A model generated the notes under the pieces. It did not search any database. It was given only the letters and a program-made list of their open reading frames with translations, and was not told the origin of the DNA. The position numbers and the translations under genes were made by a program. A DNA stretch of 64,000 nt from Vibrio mangrovi (GTDB taxonomy: Bacteria; Pseudomonadota; Gammaproteobacteria; Enterobacterales; Vibrionaceae): the NCBI RefSeq assembly GCF_024346955.1, contig NZ_AP024884.1, positions 1,268,598 to 1,332,597 of the forward strand. The letters are read 5' to 3'. Every line of letters begins with the position of its first letter. The first letter of the stretch is position 1. Below, piece after piece: positions 34,882 to 41,780 of the stretch.

Positions 34882-36317
34882 TTTTCACCTTCCTTTGCTT
34901 CGTGAATCATACGAGTTAATTTAGAGATCCACTCTTTGGTCTCGGGCAGATCTTTGACTGACGTACTGTAATTGCCTCTGTTGTCCGGAGCGACTGGTGT
35001 TGTAGCATCAATGATCAGTTTATCCGTGATGCCTGACGGAGATGAACCGGGATCCAGCTCAACGACTGACATATTGTTCAGTTGTACTAAATCGCCCGCC
35101 GGATTCACTTTCGACGACATCGCCCACATTACTTGTTTTAAATCGAAAGGATCAACGTCTTCGTCAACCATGATGACCATTTTGACATAGCCGAGACCAT
35201 GTGGTGTGGTCATCGCCCGCATCCCGACAGCCCGGGCAAAGCCACCAAAACGTTTCTTCGTGGAAATAATCACCAGTAACCCGTGCGTATACATGGCGTT
35301 CACTGCCTGAACTTCCGGAAACTCGGCTTTGAGTTGCTGATACAAAGGAACACAGGTCGCCGGACCAATCAGATAGTCTACTTCTGTCCACGGCATCCCG
35401 AGATACAAGGATTCGAAAATCGGGTTAGTCCGGTAAGAAACCTTATCGATTCTGACAACCGTCATACTACGACCACCGGAATAATGCCCGGTAAATTCAC
35501 CAAACGGACCTTCAATCTCACGCACCCGGCTCTCGATGACACCTTCTAACACCACCTCGGAGCCCCAGGGAACATCGAACCCGGTGAGCGGTGCTTTCAC
35601 GATCGGATAAGGCGCTTCTCTTAATGCTCCGGCCATTTCATATTCAGACTGATCATATTTGAGCGGTGTTGATCCCATCAGCGTAATAATCGGATCATTA
35701 CCGAGTACAATTGCCACCGGCAGATCTTCTCCCCGCTCTTCAGCTTTGTTCAGATGAATCGCGATGTCATGCATTGGAATCGGCTGTAAACCCAGCTTTC
35801 TTTTCCCTTTGACTTCCAGCCGGTACACCCCGACATTCTGTTTGCCGAAATTATCCGGATCGGTTGGATCCCGGGAGACTGTACATGCTTTATCCAGATA
35901 AAAACCACCATCACCATCGTTTAACCGGAACAGAGGCAGAATATCGAACAGATTAATGTCTTCACCATCAACGGTGTTCTCAGCCCAGGGTGGATTGTCC
36001 CGGTAAACCGGTGCCACAGGGAACGTTTCCCAGCGCCGAATGAATTCGGCAACCTGCTCTTTCACCGGTGTATTAGGCGGCAGCCCAATCGAGATTGCGT
36101 GATTTTCCCACGATCCAATCGTATTCATCGCCACTCTGGCATTGGTAAAACCTTCAATGTTGTCGAACCAGAGTGCCGGAGCTCCTTCACCGATCCTTCC
36201 GGTTGCATTCGCGGCTGCAGCAATATCCGGTTCTGCTTTTACCTGCTCGCGGATTCTCAGAAGCTGGCCTTGTTCCTCCAGCTTATCTAAATAACTTCTT
36301 AAATCATCAAAAATCAT
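34878..36317 (-). CDS. bsdC: UbiD-family phenolic acid decarboxylase, subunit C
   Basis: The 479-residue protein is the catalytic subunit of the BsdBCD/VdcBCD system, a UbiD enzyme using prenylated FMN. It starts with FDDLRSYLDKLEEQGQLLRI and carries the UbiD core motifs KRKLGLQPIPMHDIAIHLNK (about 165) and GPFGEFTGHYSGGRSMTVVR (about 270). It reversibly decarboxylates hydroxybenzoic acids to phenols. Substrate specificity cannot be read from the sequence. It overlaps bsdB by 11 bases upstream and bsdD by four downstream. Confidence 0.95.
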   Translation of the reverse strand: MIFDDLRSYLDKLEEQGQLLRIREQVKAEPDIAAAANATGRIGEGAPALWFDNIEGFTNARVAMNTIGSWENHAISIGLPPNTPVKEQVAEFIRRWETFPVAPVYRDNPPWAENTVDGEDINLFDILPLFRLNDGDGGFYLDKACTVSRDPTDPDNFGKQNVGVYRLEVKGKRKLGLQPIPMHDIAIHLNKAEERGEDLPVAIVLGNDPIITLMGSTPLKYDQSEYEMAGALREAPYPIVKAPLTGFDVPWGSEVVLEGVIESRVREIEGPFGEFTGHYSGGRSMTVVRIDKVSYRTNPIFESLYLGMPWTEVDYLIGPATCVPLYQQLKAEFPEVQAVNAMYTHGLLVIISTKKRFGGFARAVGMRAMTTPHGLGYVKMVIMVDEDVDPFDLKQVMWAMSSKVNPAGDLVQLNNMSVVELDPGSSPSGITDKLIIDATTPVAPDNRGNYSTSVKDLPETKEWISKLTRMIHEAKEGEK

Positions 36318-36912
36318 GAACGACTTCCTTATTGTTTACATCTGATCCCTGAGAAATCCCTTCCCACCGCTTGGCAAACGGAGAATCCAGACCAAACTGG
36401 TCCAGCACTCTTGTCACAATATGTTGTTTGATATCTTCTACAGATTCCGGGCGGTTGTACCAGGCAGGCATCGGAGGCACCATGGCAACGCCCATTCGGG
36501 AAAGCGCCAGCATATTGTCTAAATGAATGGGATTGAGTGGAGTTTCCCGGGGAACCAGTACCAGTTTACGTTGCTCTTTCAACACCACATCAGCAGCACG
36601 GCCAATCAGACCATCGGCATATCCGGAACGGATGCCTGCCAGTGTTTTCATGCTGCATGGAATGATGATCATGCCGTCCGTTCTGAAAGAACCGGATGAA
36701 ATCGCAGCAGCCTGATTCGCCGAGTTATAAGTCACATCAGCCAAAAGACTCACTTCTCTGGCTGTCATCGACGTCTCCAGTTCAATGGTCGTTTTTGCCC
36801 AGCGTGACATCACAAGGTGTGTTTCTACATCCCGGATTTCCTGTAAAGCCTGTAAAAGAGTTACAGCCAATGGCGCTCCGGTAGCACCAGTCATACCAAC
36901 AATTAGCCTCAT
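36307..36912 (-). CDS. bsdB: UbiX-like flavin prenyltransferase, subunit B
   Basis: The 201-residue protein of the UbiX/Pad1 family starts MRLIVGMTGATGAPLAVTLL, a flavin-binding loop. It has IIPCSMKTLAGIRSGYADGL near 83 and LVLVPRETPLNPIHLDNMLA near 116, both diagnostic. It makes prenylated FMN for BsdC from FMN and dimethylallyl phosphate. GAGG lies before the ATG. It is first in the operon; a palindrome starts 27 bases upstream. Confidence 0.95.
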   Translation of the reverse strand: MRLIVGMTGATGAPLAVTLLQALQEIRDVETHLVMSRWAKTTIELETSMTAREVSLLADVTYNSANQAAAISSGSFRTDGMIIIPCSMKTLAGIRSGYADGLIGRAADVVLKEQRKLVLVPRETPLNPIHLDNMLALSRMGVAMVPPMPAWYNRPESVEDIKQHIVTRVLDQFGLDSPFAKRWEGISQGSDVNNKEVVHDF

Positions 36913-36938
36913 ACAACCTCAAATATTATTGAATTAAT

Positions 36939-36956
36939 TTGTTCGTACACGAACAA
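36939..36956. promoter_or_regulatory. Palindromic operator, probable MarR site
   Basis: TTGTTCGT (36939-36946) and ACGAACAA (36949-36956) are exact inverted copies with a two-base centre. The site lies between bsdB and the divergent MarR gene and close to the bsdB start. This is the expected position and symmetry for a MarR-family repressor dimer. Confidence 0.75.
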
Positions 36957-37096
36957 TATGCTTAAATTAAATCTTATATGCATAAAAAGCAATATAAAAA
37001 TTCAAATCATATTATATATAATTACGACAAGCATAATTCATTGGTATCTTTGATGACGAATATTTCCAAACACCTTATCGGGAATGGCCAGAACAG

Positions 37097-37510
37097 ATGA
37101 CGAACAAATTAGATCCGGCTGTATTTCACTTAATGCGCAAATTATTTCAGGAACATACGTCATCCTGGCAAGATGCGTTACCTCATGTTACGAAGCCACA
37201 GTTTTCTGTTTTACACGCGATCGCTCAATCACCGGGGATTGAACAGGTGCATCTTGTGGAAGCATCGATTACAACCAAAGCGACACTGGCAGAATTACTT
37301 GGTCGTCTGGAAAAGCGTGGGCTGATTTATCGTCAGCATGGAGATCAGGACAGAAGGCGCCGTTTTGTCTATTTAACACCGGAAGGGGAAAAGCTATACA
37401 ATTCCTCAATGGAAATCGTCAAATCAATCGATGTCAAGTTTCTCAGCCGTATCTCTGAAGCCGAGAACCTTGAATTCCTGCGGATTCTGAAAGCGTTAAC
37501 CGGTCAGTAG
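37097..37510 (+). CDS. MarR-family regulator of the decarboxylase operon
   Basis: The 137-residue winged-helix protein has VTKPQFSVLHAIAQSPGIEQ and ITTKATLAELLGRLEKRGLI, then the wing DQDRRRRFVYLTPEG (about 30-100). It is divergent from bsdBCD and separated by 184 bases that hold a palindrome. MarR members in such loci usually repress until a phenolic acid binds; that role is inferred from position. A strong terminator follows. Confidence 0.9.
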   Translation: MTNKLDPAVFHLMRKLFQEHTSSWQDALPHVTKPQFSVLHAIAQSPGIEQVHLVEASITTKATLAELLGRLEKRGLIYRQHGDQDRRRRFVYLTPEGEKLYNSSMEIVKSIDVKFLSRISEAENLEFLRILKALTGQ

Positions 37511-37542
37511 ATTACCGGCGGATCTCTGTCCTAATATGTGAA

Positions 37543-37569
37543 AAAGCACCGACAAATTGTCGGTGCTTT
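37543..37569. terminator. Terminator after the MarR gene
   Basis: AAAGCACCGACA (37543-37554) and TGTCGGTGCTTT (37558-37569) form a 12-base-pair stem with a three-base loop. The A and T ends suit both the MarR gene and the convergent MFS gene. Confidence 0.9.
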
Positions 37570-37615
37570 GGTATTCCTGACTTAGTATCACGGGTCTGAA
37601 TTCAGCAAATGGCAA

Positions 37616-38764
37616 TCAGCCACCGGCCACCCACTGACGTTTCGTCTTGATGCTGGAAAGCAGCATATAAAAACAGGTTGTCAGAGAAATCACAAATAGA
37701 TATCCCAATAAACCCTGACTGCCCTGCATAAACCAGTTGGCAAAGATCGGACCTAACACCGAACCAATACTATAACTAAATAGCATCACCTGTGTTGCAG
37801 ACACAATGTAACTGGTATCCAGCTTGTCACACCCCAGATTGATGGCTATCGGGTAAAGCGCAAATGTTGCCATTCCCAGCAGAAATAATCCAAGCACCAT
37901 CATGCTCATGCCAGAGTAAAGAACAGGTAATACGGACGCACCAGCACCAAGCAGACAAAACATCGCCATCAGCAATTTACGTCCCAGAAATTTTGACAGC
38001 CATGGCACCATTGGCTGTACAGCCATCGCTCCAAGGATAATCAATGCCAGTAAACTACCAAGGTGAGTGGTAGGAATACCACGGTTCGCCAGTTCAATCG
38101 GCATCAAACCATAAATTGCCCCCAACATCAGCCCGGAGACCAGACAACCGATCAGCGCAGCATGACTCAGCTTCGTCATCTGTTTCCAGGACAGACTTGT
38201 CGCCTGCTGCACTGATGGCTGGTCCATTTTTCCATAAATCAGCACAACAGACGCCAGTAGCAACAAGGTGATAATAACGGTAAACGGTATAACGCCGGAA
38301 ACACCCAGATGGCCGATACCAAGCTGTCCTACTGCGGTGCCACCATACAAAGCAGCCATGTAGATACCTAAACGCTTTGCCCGGCGGGATGCATCACCGT
38401 GCAACAGCCAGGACTCCACCACCACAAAGACACCAGCAACCGCGACACCCGCGATAAAACGGTCAACCAGCCAGACAGAAGCATAAGGCAGGGACGGAAG
38501 TACCACTATCGATAGCAACAGAATCACCAGACACCAGATAAATGCTTTCCGGTGACCCAGACGATTCACAAAAGGTTCCATCATCATAGCTCCCAGCAAC
38601 AGACCGGCATAAAAAACACTGGCAAGCCAGCTGGCAAGCGATTCATCAAGTCCATAATGAGAAAGTATGAGCGGGATCAGGCTCATGAGATAACCAGACG
38701 CAACAGCGTACAACGCCAGAGCGATCACCGGCACCGTAATGCGTTGAGCAGAAGAAGTATTCAA
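37616..38764 (-). CDS. MFS transporter (YcaD-like)
   Basis: The 382-residue protein has about twelve membrane helices and the MFS loop VNRLGHRKAFIWC near 66. It also has WLVDRFIAGVAVAGVFVVVE near 98 and RRAKRLGIYMAALYGGTAVG near 128, typical of the YcaD group. The substrate is unknown; the location beside a phenolic-acid locus makes an aromatic-compound role possible but unproven. The start is TTG at 38764 with GAGG eight bases upstream; no suitable ATG precedes the first helix. Confidence 0.85.
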   Translation of the reverse strand: MNTSSAQRITVPVIALALYAVASGYLMSLIPLILSHYGLDESLASWLASVFYAGLLLGAMMMEPFVNRLGHRKAFIWCLVILLLSIVVLPSLPYASVWLVDRFIAGVAVAGVFVVVESWLLHGDASRRAKRLGIYMAALYGGTAVGQLGIGHLGVSGVIPFTVIITLLLLASVVLIYGKMDQPSVQQATSLSWKQMTKLSHAALIGCLVSGLMLGAIYGLMPIELANRGIPTTHLGSLLALIILGAMAVQPMVPWLSKFLGRKLLMAMFCLLGAGASVLPVLYSGMSMMVLGLFLLGMATFALYPIAINLGCDKLDTSYIVSATQVMLFSYSIGSVLGPIFANWFMQGSQGLLGYLFVISLTTCFYMLLSSIKTKRQWVAGG

Positions 38765-39084
38765 CGAAATAGCCTCGAAAACAGATGGAAAAAACAGGAG
38801 ATTTTCGCGGCGAATATGGCGCTAACCAGTAAAAAGATAAAATGAAAAATTGTGGTCTTGACGATTAATAACTTTTATCAAACCAATGAGTAAAACATTC
38901 ACTAATAAAACCCCATAAAAGCAGTTTAAAACACCAACATAAACACTATTATTTGGTTTTTAGTAGCACAAAATTAATCCATGTTAAAAATTATATTTTA
39001 TAAAATTCATTGTTCAGATTGCGGAAAATACGCGGCCTTTCCCGACATAAGACTTACCGGGAAAGAACATGGATAACCGTTCGA
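38765..39084. other. AT-rich intergenic region
   Basis: No supported gene. The stretch 38850-39010 is strongly AT-rich and may hold the MFS promoter. No clear operator or hairpin was recognised. Confidence 0.4.
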
Positions 39085-39480
39085 TCAGCTTTTCAATAGA
39101 TCGACCAGTTGATGTGTCAGTGTGTTCACAACATCAGGAACCATCGATAAATGTTCCGCTCCGGCATTATCGATATGGATACCACAGTTGACCGACACAA
39201 CACAGTTGAGCGCAGAAGCAAGCACCTGAGCCGTACGATGGGCAAGCAGATCTTCTTTATGACCCAAAACACACAGAACTGACGTGGAAGCACTCACCTT
39301 CGACGCATCCTGCAAACTTGCCCGCGGCTGAGCCAGAGCCGTTGCACCAATATGCGATTTATCTCCACCGTGGATCGTAACGGCCAGATCCCGGCCAACA
39401 ACAATGGCAACTAAATGAATCATAAAACTACCTGATTCCTGTTCTAACCGCACAACATCACCTGGCTGATGTTTCATCAT
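39085..39480 (-). CDS. LpdD-like prenylated-flavin chaperone
   Basis: The 131-residue protein has MIHLVAIVVGRDLAVTIHGG, then KSHIGATALAQPRASL and CGIHIDNAGAEHLS. This is the pattern of the LpdD family, small proteins tied to gallate-type UbiD decarboxylases and described as prenyl-FMN chaperones. Its presence 2.2 kb from bsdBCD, separated by an MFS and a MarR gene, suggests one functional locus, although not one operon. GGGAG precedes the tandem ATGATG start. Confidence 0.8.
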   Translation of the reverse strand: MMKHQPGDVVRLEQESGSFMIHLVAIVVGRDLAVTIHGGDKSHIGATALAQPRASLQDASKVSASTSVLCVLGHKEDLLAHRTAQVLASALNCVVSVNCGIHIDNAGAEHLSMVPDVVNTLTHQLVDLLKS

Positions 39481-39520
39481 TTATTTCTCCCGGTTTTCAC
39501 CTGATTGAAAAGACACAGCA

Positions 39521-39570
39521 GTGTCTGTCCTTATAAGAAAATACTTACTTATAGTGTCTGTCCCTGTAAA
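39521..39570. repeat. Pair of REP-like GTGTCTGTCC motifs
   Basis: GTGTCTGTCC occurs at 39521-39530 and again at 39554-39563, followed by TTATAAG and CTGTAAA respectively. The spacer contains inverted TTATAAG/CTTATA segments. The rest of this intergenic region (39481-39792) also has a 13-base tandem, TCTCATATTGAAA (39632-39657), and no gene. Confidence 0.55.
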
Positions 39571-39792
39571 TGAACAGCCCTGACAAACCACAGTGGTTCG
39601 CATCCTAGTCATATTGAGGATGAGAGTAAAGTCTCATATTGAAATCTCATATTGAAACGATGCGGAGAAACTCTCACACATGATTTGATGAAAAATTAGT
39701 CGATTTCCAAACCGGAGGTTCGTTTTTGCTTTGAAACTGTTACCCTGTTCTCAGAGGGTGTTGCAGAGAATCAGAACAATAAATAGGGAGGC

Positions 39793-40065
39793 ATGGTGAT
39801 TTATCAAACAAAGACAGGACTGGATATTAATATCGGACGTGAACATCTGGTCATTCAGCAACGCTATGAAGCACTGAGCGCATTTAACGATCTTCTGATT
39901 GCAGTCTGGTTTCTGATCGGTAGTTTCTTCTTCCTGAACAATGCATTAGTCGAGAGTGGCACCTGGTTATTCATCGTCGGCAGTGCACAATTGCTGATTA
40001 AACCGTTCATCAAACTGACCAGTCTGGTTCATCTCCGTCGCATTCAAAAACGCAACGAAAATTAA
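39793..40065 (+). CDS. YrhK-family small membrane protein
   Basis: The 90-residue protein has two membrane helices with the YrhK-like pattern: IQQRYEALSAFNDLLIAVWF, then LIGSFFFLNNALVESGTWLF and IVGSAQLLIKPFIKL. Function unknown. GGGAGG precedes the ATG. It is flanked by unrelated genes. Confidence 0.82.
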   Translation: MVIYQTKTGLDINIGREHLVIQQRYEALSAFNDLLIAVWFLIGSFFFLNNALVESGTWLFIVGSAQLLIKPFIKLTSLVHLRRIQKRNEN

Positions 40066-40145
40066 AATGTATCGACTCCCACCGGTACAACAGTGGGGGA
40101 ACCAGGGGAGCCGATAACTCAGGATTGTTGAATAGACAACCTGTC

Positions 40146-40460
40146 TTATTTGTCTTTATCCATATCTCCGGCAGCCTGATCAGCCTCAGGCGCTGTTGAT
40201 TCAATCACGCCCTGACTCATTTCAGGCGCTTCTTCCATCATATCCTGATCAGTCTCAGGTGCAGTTTGGTCAGCCGTTCCCTGAGTGGCATCGATAGTTG
40301 TCTGATCACCAGCACCTGTTGTTACCTGATCAGCCGGTTCACTGACATCACTTGTCGTTGTGTTTTCAGTTGTTGCGTTATCGTCGTTACATGCCGTTAT
40401 GCCAAAAGCAATCGCTGTAGTCAGCAACATCATTGCAATCGGATTTGATAGTTTAGACAT
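40146..40460 (-). CDS. Small acidic lipoprotein
   Basis: The 104-residue protein has a type II signal peptide (MMLLTTAIAFGITAC, lipid-modified Cys near 24). The mature part is low-complexity and rich in Asp, Glu, Thr, Gln and Ala, with loosely repeated (T/E)ADQ units. It is probably attached to the outer membrane. Function is not recognised. AGGAGAG precedes the ATG. Confidence 0.8.
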   Translation of the reverse strand: MSKLSNPIAMMLLTTAIAFGITACNDDNATTENTTTSDVSEPADQVTTGAGDQTTIDATQGTADQTAPETDQDMMEEAPEMSQGVIESTAPEADQAAGDMDKDK

Positions 40461-40807
40461 ACTTCTCTCCTGTTTTTCGAACGGCAGATGCGTTCACACA
40501 TTAAATTCACTGGAGCCAGTGTAATGAAATCCTGTCGACCGATTTCAAATTTCAGGTCAGGAGTTAGTGCTGATTGTGTAAGGAATCAAGGTGCCGGATC
40601 AGCCCGAAAAGAGCCAGTACTGTCACAATCAATCCTGCAATATCGTATATCTCTCAACCTCAACACTCATACCCGTCCGGTCAATAAGCCGATTTCAAAA
40701 CAATTAACATACCTCATTTAATCAAAAACAAATATTGACATATGTCATTAATGAAATTAAGTTAGATCTGACTGGTGGCAATACTCAACAACTAAGGGGA
40801 ACAAAAT
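40461..40807. other. Promoter region of the TSUP gene
   Basis: No supported gene. TTGACA (40735-40740) could be a -35 element with TAAGTT 17 bases later as a weak -10. The -35 overlaps a 12-base palindrome. GGGGAACA precedes the TSUP ATG. Confidence 0.45.
40736..40747. promoter_or_regulatory. Palindromic operator candidate upstream of the TSUP gene
   Basis: TGACATATGTCA is a perfect 12-base palindrome overlapping a TTGACA -35 element, about 60 bases before the TSUP start. The position suits repression by a dimeric regulator; the regulator is unknown. Confidence 0.5.
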
Positions 40808-41593
40808 ATGGATTGGATAGGAAACGATATCACTCTGTTCGTTTTGATCGCACTGATGGCATCTGCTTTCGCAGCAGGATTCATCGACAGTGTCGCCGGA
40901 GGCGGCGGACTCATTCTGGTGCCGTCTTTCATACTTGCAGGATTACCGCCACAAGTTGCTTTAGGGCAGGAGAAAATTGTCAGCACACTCGGAACAATAG
41001 CTGCCATCAGAAATTTTGTTCGCAATAAACGTGTGGTTTGGGTAGCCGTCGCTTCCGGAATTCCGGCTGGCCTCATGGGAGCTTATGCGGGTGCACAGGC
41101 TATTCTGTATTTCGACCCGGACACAGTAGGAAAAATCATTCTTGCAATGTTGCCCGTCGGGATCGTTTTCTCCTTCATTCCCAAAAAAGATCGCAGCAAT
41201 ACAGACAATCACACCATCAGTAAAACCATTCTCTGGCTTGGTGTTCCGCTAACGGTTTTTGTCATCGGATTCTATGACGGCTTCTTCGGGCCGGGAACAG
41301 GAAGCTTTCTGATTATTGCATTGCATTATTTGCTGAAATTCGACCTGGTCGCAGCATCGGCCACATCAAAACTGTTTAATTTTTCCTCTAACATCGGCGC
41401 TCTGATCGCGTTCATTATCGCAGGTAATGTACTTTACATGCTTGCAATTCCACTGGTGGTGATGAATTTGCTGGGTAATCACGTTGGCAGCGCATCAGCA
41501 ATGAAATACGGCCCCAAATTAATCCAGAGAACAATTTCTCTTTCACTGGGTTTACTGATGCTGTCTTTGGGGTACAAATTTCTGATTGCATAA
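40808..41593 (+). CDS. TSUP-family (TauE/SafE) anion transporter
   Basis: The 261-residue membrane protein has about eight helices and the two TSUP repeats, AAGFIDSVAGGGGLILVPSF (about 22) and GFYDGFFGPGTGSFLIIALH (about 154). Family members export sulfite, sulfoacetate or related organosulfur anions. The exact substrate is unknown. Good ribosome-binding site. A terminator follows. Confidence 0.9.
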   Translation: MDWIGNDITLFVLIALMASAFAAGFIDSVAGGGGLILVPSFILAGLPPQVALGQEKIVSTLGTIAAIRNFVRNKRVVWVAVASGIPAGLMGAYAGAQAILYFDPDTVGKIILAMLPVGIVFSFIPKKDRSNTDNHTISKTILWLGVPLTVFVIGFYDGFFGPGTGSFLIIALHYLLKFDLVAASATSKLFNFSSNIGALIAFIIAGNVLYMLAIPLVVMNLLGNHVGSASAMKYGPKLIQRTISLSLGLLMLSLGYKFLIA

Positions 41594-41615
41594 CCACAGT
41601 TTGTATCAGATCAAC

Positions 41616-41643
41616 GCCGCTTTGCTGACAAAAGCGGCTTTTT
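41616..41643 (+). terminator. Terminator after the TSUP gene
   Basis: GCCGCTTT (41616-41623) and AAAGCGGC (41631-41638) form a stem followed by five T residues. Confidence 0.9.
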
Positions 41644-41780
41644 ACCGGCAATATCAGATTGACCATTAGACTGAAATCAGAAGTTACCGAAGCGCGATCT
41701 AATATTTTGCTCCCGTACAGAAACGGCTATTATTTATACTCAGGTAACCTCATCATAAATAAAATCAAACAGGTCGAATC

